Below are positions 20,877-31,668 of a stretch of 64,000 nt of DNA, in pieces. The notes under the pieces were generated by a model. That model saw only the letters and a list, made by a program, of their open reading frames with translations, searched no databases and was not told the origin of the DNA. Position 1 is the stretch's first letter; each line of letters opens with the position of its first letter. The stretch comes from Ilex aquifolium (taxonomy: Eukaryota > Streptophyta > Magnoliopsida > Aquifoliales > Aquifoliaceae). A program made the position numbers and the translations under genes. The stretch covers positions 39,880,593 to 39,944,592 of the forward strand of contig OX637392.1 in NCBI GenBank assembly GCA_951799425.1, given 5' to 3'.

Positions 20877-22924
20877 ACAGCTTTCGCATTCACCTTTCCA
20901 AGATCATCATTGCCACATAAGTCAATATCTACTAGATCAGTGTTCAAAAAAAAAAAAATCTACTAGATCTCATTTTATGCACTGACAATGAATTAGAATA
21001 CAGGCAAATGCGTATACATATAGCTACAAGGAATAGTTCAAAAGTAACACAGAAAAACCACAATACTAATACAAGTGGCAGTCGGATAGAGAAGATATTT
21101 TCTGCCATGGAGCTGAGACAACAACTATTGGCTCCTTCCAATCTAACCAATCAAAAAGTTTTGGCCAGCTGCAGAACAGCCAAACAAGTTGCAACACCAG
21201 GATAACATGGACATGTTGGCCACAGTTTGAACATGACTGGAATGTGGACCATGTCCTTTAAGATGGGGATAAACATCAAACTATCTCAAAGCCAAATACA
21301 TGTAATTTGACAATGTGACCAAGAACAAATAATAACATATAGCTATCATAGAACATCAAACTATCTCAAATGCGTGGTCATGCAAGTTCCAATCGTCAAT
21401 GGTGCTAAAGCAAGACCAAGAAGAATGTGGGATAAGAATACGAAGAGAAGGCGACAACTACCTTGGATTTAACAAGGAAATGACTTTATAAAGTGCTGAT
21501 CGAATAAGGCGAATCAATGGTAGATTGCTTTCTTTTCTTGCTTTGCTCGAACCCACTTCCAATGTTACTCGCTTTCTTTTTCAAAAAAAAACTCTTGTCC
21601 CATGAAAAGACCACAAAATTTTAAAATTAGAAAAATGAAACACTAGTCAAATTTATACGGTGCTTTACTTAAAACTCGATCCATGGTATCTATAACTTTA
21701 GATATCTTTGGCATTGAATCTAAAATACATTTAAAAAAAAAAATGAAAATCCATGTAAATGAAACAAAATATGACACTACATTGACCAAACAAAAAGCCG
21801 ATGTCAATCTTCAAAGTGTTGGAAGCCACCACGAAGGGACTTCCCCTATCTGTTAAGAATAAGCAATTGAGAGAGGAATGCAAAGGCAATAAACCAGGAA
21901 CTGAGAAGCACAATATTCAAAAATTGGAGTAAAGAATACATCAATTACATAGGAAAAAAATACAGTACCTCCTTACTGAAGAAAGATGATCTTTTTTGAC
22001 TGTTTTTTGCTCAAGTTCAATTGTAATCTATTCCACATCCCTTTTCTCAGGTATGCAACCACTTACATGTTTGTTAACTAGTAAGAAACAATGATGAATG
22101 CTCCAAATCAGTTTGTTAACTACAGAATAATGGGTTTATGAGCTCCAAATACCTTGCTGGCAGTACTTGACTGAACCGTTTTGCTATGATCTGCATTATA
22201 CATACTTCAATATATCAAAAATTCAATTACATAAACACTACTGCTCACACACCATTATCTCCGTAGCTCACTCTACTGCTCACACATTCAACCAGATTAA
22301 AAGGGGCAAAAAACACAATTATACTAAATAGCATTTTGTATACAGTTTATGCAAAGATAAGCTGCGTATGGGACTAAAATTGAATGCACCATTCGAAAGT
22401 AAATCCTGTATGCAATTATGAAATTATTAAAAAGAGGCGACGTGAGAGGTACCCTGAAATGGGATTATAAATGGCAATCTTCGGTCCTTGATTTTCTGGT
22501 GATAATGCCGGAGAATCGATCGGAAGTTTGTTGTTTTTGAAGCAGATTAGCCGGAGACGACGAGGTGAGATTTGGGAGCTCAGCGCGTTACCTATTTGTC
22601 TGTGATGTGCTTGTTTTAGAGCAACTCCACAAATACAAAATTATTTTGTAAATAATAATCTAGCTGTCCATAAACAAGACCAATTTTTAGGGCAAATGGC
22701 GGTGGAGCCCGAATGTCGGTGAAGCTTCAGGTTCTTCGATGGGGTCGCCGGTGAAGCTTCAGTGAGCCTTCTTCGGCGGAGCCTGCGATGAAGCCTTCTT
22801 CGGTCGCTGATCGGCAGAGAGAGGCGAGAGGCAGAGAGACAGAGGCACAGAGACAGAGAGAGGCAGAGAGTCTGGCGCGAGGGAGCGAATAACATTAATA
22901 TTTCATCTTCCTTCAAAAATAAAA
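20877..22924 (-). other. 5' flank of captured gene fragments, possible first exon and promoter
   Basis: This 2-kb stretch has no recognised domain. On the minus strand a GC-rich open segment near 22465-22560 ends in a candidate donor (GGTACC). Upstream of it is a CT-rich tract (about 22800-22880, seen as GAGAGACAGAG repeats on the plus strand) typical of plant 5' leaders. It may be the captured promoter and first exon. No homology was recognised. Confidence 0.35.
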
Positions 22925-23545
22925 ATTAAATTTTGACTTCTGCGACGTTTTAAAAAAACGTCGCCAATAATATTACATAATTCATTCCCCTTCCCCGGTA
23001 GTTATTACTTAATTCAAAAATAAAATTTTTACTTCTGCGATGATTTCTAAAAACGTCGCAAATAATATTAACATTTCATATTCCCACTGATAATTTAATT
23101 CAAAAATAAAATTTTGACTTCTGCGACGATTTATAAAAACGTCACAAATAATATTAAATATATCATCTTCCTTCACTACACCGGTAGTTATTTACTTAAT
23201 TCAAAAATAAAATTTTTAATTCTGCGACGATTTAAAAAAACGTCGCCAATAATATTAATATTTTACCTTCCCTCACAGATACTTATTTATCAAAAAAAAA
23301 TAAAATTTTGAATCTGCGACGATTTATAAAAACGTCGCAAATAATAGTCACCTTTAAAATATTTTCAGAGCCATTTCTCCCGCCACAAAAAAATTGGAGG
23401 GAATCACTTCTGCGACGATTTATAAAAACGTCGCAAAAAATATTAAATATTTCATCCCCCCTTCCTTTCACTGGTAGTTATTTACTTAATTCAAAAATAA
23501 AATTTTGGATTCTGCGACGATTTATTAAAACGTCGCCAATAACTA
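22925..23545. repeat. CACTA-type subterminal repeat block, internal
   Basis: About eight copies of the imperfect palindrome TGCGACGATTTATAAAAACGTCGCA occur here in shortened form (motif core GCGACG...CGTCGC). They are spaced 60-110 bp apart and separated by AATAATATTAAATATTTCATC and ACTTAATTCAAAAATAAAATTTT. The palindromes match those at 17485-17800 and 58690-59200. No CACTA terminus is seen at either edge, so this block is internal to a larger element or the remains of a second one. Confidence 0.75.
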
Positions 23546-23575
23546 GTTACCATTCAATTAAAACTCAATTCAAAT

Positions 23576-24290
23576 TAACATTTAATTCATTAAATTAACA
23601 CCAAATTACATCTAATTAACATGCAATTTTTTCTAATAAGCATTTCATTCACTAAATTAACATTCAAACAACTAATTAACATTAAATTTCTTAAATAAAC
23701 TTTCAATTTCATTCAATTAACACTCAATTCACCAAATTAACATTCGAATTATCAAATTGACATCCAATTTCATTCAATTAACCTATAATTTCATCAAATT
23801 AACATTTAATTCATCAAATTAACACTAAATTACATCTAATTAACATGCAATTTTTTCTAATAAGCATTTCATTCACTCAATTAACATTCAAACAACTAAT
23901 TAACATTAAATTTCTTAAATAAACTTTCAATTTCATTCAATTAACACTCAATTCACCAAATTAACATTCGAATTATCAAATTGACATCCAATTTCATTCA
24001 ATTAACCTATAATTTCATCAAATTAACATTTAATTCATCAAATTAACATCAAATTACATCTAATTAACATTCAATTTTTTCGAATAAGCATTTCATTCAC
24101 TAAATTAACATTCAAACTCAACTAATTAACATTAAATCAATCAAATAAACTTTCAATTTCATTCAATAAACACTCAATTCACCAAATTAACATTCGAATT
24201 ATCAAATTGACATCCAATTTCATCAAATTAACCTGTAATTTCCTCAAATTAACATTTAATTCATCAAATTACATCAAATTAAGAGTTGCT
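23576..24290. repeat. 224-bp tandem repeat, three full units
   Basis: Units begin with TAACATTTAATTCAT at 23576, 23800, 24024 and 24250, giving periods of 224, 224 and 226 bp and a partial fourth copy. Units are over 90% alike by eye. Each unit is itself composed of ATTAACATTCAATT-like ~20-bp steps, which suggests a shorter ancestral repeat. It lies between the subterminal block and the transposase fragment. Confidence 0.92.
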
Positions 24291-24295
24291 TATGT

Positions 24296-24540
24296 TCCCA
24301 AAAGGGTTAAAAACATCAGTGGTCAATCCAAGCCTAACATTACAAGCGTCCTAAGCAAAATTAGGATATTTTTTATCAAAGTCTTTCCATTCTTTAGAAT
24401 CCCCAGGATGCCTTGAAAAATTCCCGTCATCCACTCGCTTCTGTTGGTGCCACCTCATATCTGTAGTTGTCTTCCTTGACATAAGTAGTCTCTATAACCT
24501 CGGTTTCAATGAATAATATCGCAAGGTCTTATGAAGTATC
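24296..24540 (-). pseudogene. CACTA TNP2-type transposase, distal fragment
   Basis: The minus strand encodes DMRWHQQKRVDDGNFSRHPG, then DSKEWKDFDKKYPNFA, a TAG stop and NVRLGLTTDVFNPFGN. This is the characteristic Transposase_21 (TNP2) segment of plant CACTA elements. It is the continuation of 30847-31636: a Copia element separates the two. The frame ends a few codons past FNPFGN at the tandem-repeat block, so the catalytic remainder of the transposase is lost. Confidence 0.85.
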
Positions 24541-25512
24541 TGTTATCCAAAATATTGTGTATACAATTAGATTTAGGAAACTTAATAACTATTGTAAATC
24601 TAAAACAAAAAGCCTAATGTTTCAAACAAAATAATACACTCACATGGACGTAGAACAACAACAACGATCAGAATCAGAAAACCAGAATAAATAAAGAATA
24701 AATCCGAGTCTTGTATCCACAGTCTCCTTAAGACAAATTTGCTCACTCTCAACGCTCAAGGTTGGTGAGCAATTATCTCCCAAAATAGAACGGATTTACG
24801 TTCTTGGAGAAGTAGCACTTCAATCTCTAAGACTCCAGCAAACATAACTTTGTGCCTTATACTTGAACCAATGAAAAAGAACAATGATGCAACAATATGG
24901 ATGCAGAGGGAGAGAAGTATGAAAGTCAGAAGAATTGTTCTTGAATTTCAGTGTGTTCCAAATTCCAGTAGGGGTCGCCTTTTTGTAGACTCCAGGCGCC
25001 TGTTTAATTAAACTAAACAGGCAAAGGATGCCACTATTCGTCACACTTGTTTAGAGACAGACTCTGTATGACAATTACATGACGCGTATTTTAAAAATTA
25101 ATTTAAAAGACGGTTGGGCTAGGCACTAGAAGGCAAAGGCACAGACTATGAGGCGATGTGAGGCGAGGCGAGACGACCATGGGAAGGGGTGCCCCAAGAG
25201 AATGCGCCAAAGCCTTGGGCCCCACTTGCCTAGGCGCCAAGCAAGGCAAGGTGCCAAAAACATTGGGCACCACCTGGGGGCACCACCTGCGGGCTCCGCT
25301 GCGTGTTTCGTCCACTGCTCCGATCTAATCCATTTTTGATCCAATTCCATATCCAAAAATTCAGACTATTATACCAATACAAATTGGTAGTTTTTGAGAC
25401 ATAATTTCTCATTCACATATTAATGGTTCTGAACAAATAATTAAATCATGGTCCTACTAATTTCAACGTGTGAGTCCCATTTTAATTTATATTTCATAAC
25501 CATTTTCCAACA
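24541..25512 (-). repeat. Copia 3' LTR
   Basis: This 972-bp LTR is collinear with 29891-30846. It contains a GC-rich AGGCGCCAAGCAAGGCAAGG-type segment (about 25225-25300) that is also present in the partner. Confidence 0.9.
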
Positions 25513-25523
25513 ATCCCCCAAAT
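25513..25523 (-). promoter_or_regulatory. Copia polypurine tract
   Basis: The minus strand reads TTTGGGGGAT directly before the LTR start TGTTGG. Confidence 0.65.
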
Positions 25524-26093
25524 GAATGAAAATTCAATGTATGATAATGTAGACACTAGTTCAAGTTCAAGTGATAGGTTACTGCATCTGGATAAGTAGC
25601 CAGTGACCTTGAACTTTCCGTAGTGAAAGACTATCAGATTTACTTGGCTAATCAATTTACTTGATGTATTTGAACTGTCAGTTGTTTGTGAAACTAAGAC
25701 AATAGAATTCACACAGTTTTCCTTCGAAAATAGTTGGTTTTTACGTTTGTGTTTGTTTTGGCCTTGAACACCACTTGGTTTCATGAGTAATATTAGAGTA
25801 ATCAGTCTACGATTCTCATAAAAGTGGCCCTTTTTTTACTCACATAGGTGATTTCTGATTAATATTATCATGCTATACCCCACTTAGACATTTTCAAGTC
25901 ACAGAATATCATTAAAAGCGTAACTTACCCTGATTCTCGAGGCAGATATGCACTGTCTCATCATAAGAATGGAAATGAGTTTAGAAAATCTCCTTAGTGC
26001 GTATTGAGTTACACATAATTCAGTTGTCCCTTTGAACTTAGATCTTGGGATCTCCAATCAGCTAAGTTTGGTTACCATTATGGTGACTCTTGC

Positions 26094-26600
26094 TTAAGTA
26101 ATAGACTTTAAGTCCATTCCCCTTGAAGAATTTTTCCCTTGCTCTCTAGTCAAATCTTTTGTAAGCGGATCCACAATATTATTCTTTGACTTCACATAGT
26201 CAATGGATATAATACCATTAGAGAGCAATTGTCTAACAATATTGTGTCTATCACGTTTGTGTCTAGACATACTGTTATACATACCATTTTTGTGTCCTTC
26301 CAATCGTAGATTGGTTGTCATAGTGAATGCATATTGCAGGCACAAGATTTGACCAATCTGGAATATCCTCTAATAAATTACGAAGCCATTCTGCTTCTTC
26401 TCCAATTCAAATTTCATTGTAGATCTAGCAATACAAGTTTGCTTTGAGGATTTCTATGATATAGCTGCATTTCCTAATATAAAGACATATCCACTTGTGG
26501 ATTTTGAGTCTTTAATATTGGATATTCAGTTTGCATCGGTATATCCCTCAAGTATAGCTGAGTACTTTGTGTAGTGCAAATCATAGTTTTAAGTATGCTT
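26094..26600 (-). pseudogene. Copia RNase H fragment
   Basis: The minus strand encodes the C-terminal RNase H segment of a Copia polyprotein: RHNIVRQLLSNGIISIDYVK, then NNIVDPLTKDLTREQ. The expected upstream RNase H sequence is in other frames to about 26600. The domain removes RNA from RNA-DNA hybrids during reverse transcription. It is broken by stops and frameshifts. Confidence 0.8.
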
Positions 26601-27480
26601 TAAATATTCCAAAATCTAATAATTGCTTTCTAGTGGTCTTTTCCGGGATTACTAGTGTATTAACTTAGCTTACTCACAGAGTATGCTATATCCAGACGGG
26701 TATAATTCATAATGTACATTAAACTACCAATTATACGTGCATATTCTAACTGAGATCTACTTTCACCATTATTCTTCGAAACATGGATATTAACATCGAC
26801 AGATGTTCTTGTAGGTTTTATGTCATACTGCTTGAACTTATCAAGTACTTTTTCAATATAGTGAGTCTAAGATAGCGTGCGTCCATCTGACATACTAGAA
26901 ATTTTAATTCTTAATATAACATCAGCAACACCTAGGTTTTTCATTTCAAACCTATTTGTCAATATCTGCTTGGTAGTTTTAATGACATCTTTATTACTAC
27001 CTATAATTAGCATGTTGTTTACATAAACACATACAATAACGTATTTACTATGAGTACTCTTGATATATACACATTTGTCACACTCATTTATTTTGAACTC
27101 ATTTGACAACATTGTTTTGTCAAACTTTTCATACCACTGCTTCGGTGCTTGTTTAAACTATACAGAGATTTAACAAGCTTTCATACTTTCTTTTCTTGTC
27201 CATTAGCAATAAACCCCTTAGGTTGTTCCATATATATTTATTCATCTAATTCACCATTTAAGAATGCTATCTTTACATACATTTGATGTATTTCAAGACC
27301 ATTCAATGCAGTTATAGCAATTAAAATCTATATGGAAGTAATTCTACTAACTGGTGAATAAGTGTCAAAATAATCCAATATTTCCCTTTGTTTATATCTT
27401 TTGGCTATAAGTTTGGCTTTGAACTTGTCAATGGATCCATCGACTTTCACCTTCTTTTTAAAAATCCATTTACATCATAA
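26601..27480 (-). pseudogene. Copia reverse transcriptase remnant
   Basis: The minus strand carries Copia reverse-transcriptase sequence in several frames. The clearest piece (26867-27112) reads CVYIKSTHSKYVIVCVYVNN, then MLIIGSNKDVIKTTKQIL and FEMKNLGVADVILRIKI. The catalytic loop, normally YVDD, reads YVNN here, so both catalytic aspartates appear to be lost. Multiple stops confirm that it is dead. Confidence 0.8.
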
Positions 27481-27847
27481 ATGTTTGTTACCTAGTCGAA
27501 GATCCACCAGCTCCCATGTATGATTCCTCATAATGGATTCGATCAGAATCGGCAGATTCCTTCCAATAAGGAGCTTCGAGGGAGGACATAGCTTATTTGA
27601 AACTTTGAGCATCATTTTCTAATAGATAAGTTAGAAAATCAAGACCAAATGACTTCGAAGTCTTTATCCTCTTACTACATCTAGGTTTATCTTTAATAAA
27701 TGAAAAATTATTTTCAAAGAATGACGCATTCCTTGACTCTAGAATTATATTAATATTCAAATCAGGAATATCAAATTTATGAATAAGAAATCGATATGCA
27801 CTACTGTTATGGGCATAACCAATGAATACACTATCAATGATTTTTGA

Positions 27848-28264
27848 TCATATCTTAACTTTTTTAGGTTTAAGAACTGTCACTTTCGCTAGACACCCCC
27901 ACAATTTTAAGAATTTATAGGAAGGTCTTCGACCTTTCCATAATTCATATGGTGTCTTATTAGTTTTCTTATGAGGCATCTTGTTTAGAATATAATTAGC
28001 AGATAATAAGGCTTCCTCCCACAAGTTTTGGGGTACACTTGAACTTGAAAGCATAACATTCATCATTTCCTTCAATGTTCGATTTTTGCTTTTAGCTATG
28101 CCATTTGATTGAGATGAATAGGGGGCAGTCGTTTGGTAAATGATTTCATGTGTTGCACAAAACTCCACAAAAAGGGATTCATATTTATCACCCCTATCAC
28201 TTCTTAATGCATTTATCTTTCTAATAAGTTGATTCTCAACTTCATTCTTATAATGCTTGAACAT
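27848..28264 (-). pseudogene. Copia integrase core fragment
   Basis: This 138-codon minus-strand ORF has the integrase core pattern: RSDRGDKYESLFVEFC, YQTTAPYSSQSNGIAKSKNR, NVMLSSSSVPQNLWEEALL, then the Copia-specific NKTPYELWKGRRPSYKFLKL. The DDE glutamate position in SNGIAKSKNR is occupied by alanine (families usually have GVAERKN), so it is catalytically dead even where open. Confidence 0.87.
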
Positions 28265-28290
28265 ATCAATAGTCTCATATTTACTTCTAA

Positions 28291-28644
28291 TTAAGTAAAC
28301 ATAACAGTATCTTGTGCAATCATCAATAAAAGTAATAAAATACTTTTTTTATCACCTTTTGTTTGCACAAACTTTAAGTCACAAACATCACTATGAATTA
28401 ATTCAAGAGGTTTGGTACTTCTTTCAATTGACTTGAAAGATGTTCTTGCCAACTTTAGTTTCACACAAGTCTTACATTTATGATTTGGATCAATAGACAT
28501 TTTAGGCAAATCATTCAAAATAATTAATCTTCTAATTGCATCATAATCAACATGTCCTAGTCTAGCATGCCACATATTAGAAGACTCAAGCAAGTAAGAA
28601 CAATTCATCTCATTTTTATTATTAGATGTGGGTACAATAGTCAT
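28291..28644 (-). pseudogene. Copia GAG-pre-integrase and integrase start
   Basis: The minus-strand ORF contains the pre-integrase zinc motif: WHARLGHVDYDAIRRLI, then CKTCVKLKLARTSFKS (H-x-H and C-x2-C). It continues with ERSTKPLELIHSDVCDLKF, the first aspartate of the integrase core. It is separated from 27848-28264 by a frameshift. Confidence 0.87.
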
Positions 28645-28799
28645 TACATTGAGCTTAAAAAACCCATCATTAATGTATCTTTTTTTCTTTTGTTAGCTTT
28701 TGTTCCTCCTTCCACGATGTTAGCTTTGGATTCCATTGAGTTAAAGACACCATTTTTCTTTAGTTTTATGGTTGTCTTCTTCTACCCTCAAACAAATAA

Positions 28800-29404
28800 T
28801 TGATCCTTTAAGTTTTATCTCCTTGTGCTTATGCTTGAGATAGTTCTTAAACTCCTTCCATTGGGGTGGTAATTTTTTCACAATTGCAGGCACTTGGAAT
28901 GACTCGCTAAGAGACATACCCTAGTCATGCATATCATGGAGGATAACTTGAAATTCTTGAACTTGGGATATGACAGTCTTGGAATCCATCATTTTAAAAT
29001 CCAAGAATTTATCGACACTGAATTTCTTTGTGTTGGCATCCTCGGTCTTGTACTTTTTGTCCAAGGACTCCTAAAGTTCTTTCGTGGGTTTGACAGCACT
29101 ATACACATTGTATAATGCATTGTCTAACCCATTGAGGATGTAATTTCTACACAAGATATCTGAATGCTTCCAAGCATCCACAGCAGCCACTTTTTCCACA
29201 TTAATTTCATTCTCATCAAGTGAAGGAACATCTTCATAGAGAAATTTTGTAAGGTTTAAGGTGGTGAGATAGAAAAAGTATCTTAGATTGCCAACGTTTG
29301 AAGTCCGAGCCATTGAACTTCTCCCCATGAGACACACTCACGGTAATAGGAACAACTGTTGTACAAATAACAGCATGAGAAATAGAATCATTTGTAGTAG
29401 CCAT
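28800..29404 (-). pseudogene. Copia gag (UBN2-type)
   Basis: On the minus strand an ATG at 29404-29402 starts MATTNDSISHAVICTTVV, reaches FNGSDFKRWQSKILF, then a frameshift near 29285 moves to LTTLNLTKFLYEDVPSLDE and AWKHSDILCRNYILNGLDN. A further break is followed by DKFLDFKMMDSKTVIS near 28980. This is the UBN2/gag-polypeptide family of plant Copia elements, the structural protein of the particle. It is broken by at least two frameshifts. Confidence 0.85.
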
Positions 29405-29544
29405 TTCTATTTCACAAATAGAAGCAACACAAGTCTTGTTTTAATTATGTAAAGCACTACTAATTCAAACTAAATATACAGAATCTGGTTTAAACACTTT
29501 AGAACAGTAAACTAACAGAATACAAAATTATGTTTTCAATTTGG

Positions 29545-29719
29545 GGATAGGGGCCAAGGGCGCCTACCATAGGAAGAGGGCGTCAACAGTGAGGGCTAAG
29601 GGGTGCTTATCAAGGAAGAGAGCGCCAACAGGTGCTCCTGGAGGGCGCCTACTTTGGGAGAGGATGCCTCTGGAGGGGCGCCTACTTTTGGGGAGAGAGT
29701 GTCTCCTGGAGGGCGCTAC
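29545..29719. repeat. GGGCGCC-rich short repeats in the Copia leader
   Basis: Phrases such as GGAGGGCGCCTACTTT and GGGAGAGGATG recur about five times at ~35-45-bp spacing, in otherwise AT-rich DNA. The block lies between gag and the 5' LTR. No canonical primer-binding site was found next to the LTR at 29890. Confidence 0.65.
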
Positions 29720-29890
29720 TAAAAATTAATAGAATACAAAATTCTATTTTTTTTTTTAATTTAAAACATCGTATTGAACACAAGAACCAGAATACAAAAT
29801 TTTGTCTTTAACAAAACTGTCTTAGATTATAACAGTATGTAATCTAATTATATAACAAAGTCATAAAACACATAAATTTTGTCTTAAGAT

Positions 29891-30846
29891 TGTTATCCAA
29901 AATATTGTGTATATAATTAGATTTAGGAAACTTAATAACTGTTGCAAATCTAAAACAGAAAGCCTATTGTTTAAAACAAAATAATGCACTCACATGGACG
30001 CAGAACAACAGCAACGATCAGAACCAAAAAACCAGAATAAATCTGAGCCCTGTATCCATAGCCTTCTTAAGACAAATTTGATCTCTCTCGGTACTCAAGG
30101 TTGATGAGCAATTGTCTCCCAGGATGGAACGGATTTATGTTCTTGGAGAAGCAACACTTCAATCTCCAAGACTCTAGTGAACACAACTTTGTGCCTTGTA
30201 CTTCAACTGATGAAGAAGAACAACGATGCAACAATATGTATGTAGGGGGAGAGAAGTATGAAATTTAGAAGAATTGTTCCTGAATTTCGGTGTGTTCCAA
30301 ATGACAGTAGAGGTCTCCTTTTTATAGACTCCAAGCACCTATTCAATTAACTGAACAGGTAAGGGGCACCGCTGTTCATCACACCTATTCAGAGACACTC
30401 TAGACGACGACAATTACATGGTGTGTATTTTAAATATTAATTTAAAAGACGATTGGGTCAGGCACTGGAAGGTGAAGATAGTAGACTGTAAGACGACACG
30501 AGGCAAGGCGTGGCGAGACGACCACGGGAGGCGGCGCCCCAAGCCGAGGCGCCAAAGCCTTGGGCCCCTCTTGCCAAGGCGCCAAGCAAGGCAAGGTGCC
30601 AAAAACGTTGGGCACCACCCGCCGGCTCCGCTGTGTATTTTGTCCACTGCTCCGATCTGATCTATTTTTTAACCTAATTTCAAATCCAAAAATTCAGCCT
30701 ATTATACCAATACAAATTGGTAATTTTTGAGACATAATTTCTTATTCAAATATTAATAGTTCCGTACAAATAATTAAAACATGGTCCCACTAATTTTGAT
30801 GTATGAGACCCATTTTAATTTATTTTTCATAACCATTTTTCCAACA
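29891..30846 (-). repeat. Copia 5' LTR
   Basis: This 956-bp LTR is the partner of 24541-25512. The right end, CCAACA, abuts the CACTA transposase reading frame. Confidence 0.9.
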
Positions 30847-31636
30847 TTATCTTCTTACCCTTACCATCATTGAACTGATATCTTGACTCCCCACATACGA
30901 CACACTTGTCCAACTTTTCATTATCCTTCCAAAATAGCATACAATCATACTTACATGCATGAATGGGTACGTATCCCAATCCCAAAGCACACAAGAATTT
31001 TTTAGCATCATAGATAGACGTCTGAAGAATATGACCTTCAGGTAAAAGGTCTGCCAATAGCTCTAACATGAATGTTAATAACTTATTGCTCCACTTGCTC
31101 AACTCCTTCAAATGAAGCAACTTAACCAAGAATGACAACAATGTATATTTTTTACAGCCAAGATACAAAACACATTGAGCATCCCTCATTAATTTTTCAA
31201 ATTTATGAACTTACTCACTATCAGAACCCACTTGTTTCTCCAGCACGAACACCCCCCAAATCATTATCCATGAACATTCACATACCCACATCTTCCAACA
31301 TTTCAGGTATTTCATCTTGATCATCATCTCCACTGTCGGTCATATCATCCTCGACACTATCAGCATCACCATCATCTTCAAAAAATTGGGTGACATACAT
31401 AGGAATGAGTTTACCATGGTGTACCCACGTTGTTTAAGAGGTCATGATCTCTTTCACGTATAAATGATTTTTCACAGTCTCATCATCCTGCAATCTGTAT
31501 TCATGCAATTCCTACACGAACAATGAATTTTTCCATCTCGACTCGAGCGTTCCATGGCAAAATTGACAAAATATTTGACCCCATCAATGTATTTTTCATC
31601 CAACTTATGCATAATCGTCATCCAACTCTTGTCCAT
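30847..31636 (-). pseudogene. CACTA transposase, N-terminal part
   Basis: On the minus strand an ATG at 31636 begins the Transpos_assoc domain: MDKSWMTIMHKLDEKYIDGV, FAMERSS then CSCRNC. After a gap with short frames, the TNP2 segment follows near 30850-31060: LLPEGHILQTSIYDAKKFL, LGLGYVPIHACKYDCMLFWK, then CVVCGESRY. CACTA transposases cut the element at its CACTA ends. The gene is broken by frameshifts and by the Copia insertion at 30847, beyond which it resumes at 24540. Confidence 0.85.
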
Positions 31637-31668
31637 GACTGATTCCCTACAAAATAACATATTTATCA

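Larger units (their letters stand above)
24541..30846 (-). mobile_element. Copia LTR retrotransposon, old and degenerate
   Basis: This is a minus-strand Ty1/Copia element of 6306 bp with LTRs at 24541-25512 and 29891-30846 and TGTTATCC/CCAACA ends. The flanks GTATC and TTATC may be a decayed 5-bp duplication. On the minus strand the order is gag, GAG-pre-integrase, integrase, reverse transcriptase, RNase H, as in Copia. LTR divergence is about 8% over the first 170 bp, and all frames are broken. It inserted into the CACTA transposase gene, so it is younger than that element. Confidence 0.92.

Noticed and set aside
22641-22916. 91-codon Leu/Ser/Arg-rich ORF on the minus strand
   Set aside because: It arises from a CT-rich and GGCGG-rich leader-like tract. 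The composition explains the ORF and no domain is present.
23308-23598. ORF with LLRRFIKTSQ repeats
   Set aside because: It is the translation of the CACTA subterminal palindromes; it has no independent support.
25103-25356. Short ORFs in the GC-rich part of the Copia LTR (also 30414-30660)
   Set aside because: They occur in both LTRs, overlap in several frames and have no domain. The GC-rich LTR segment lacks stops by composition.
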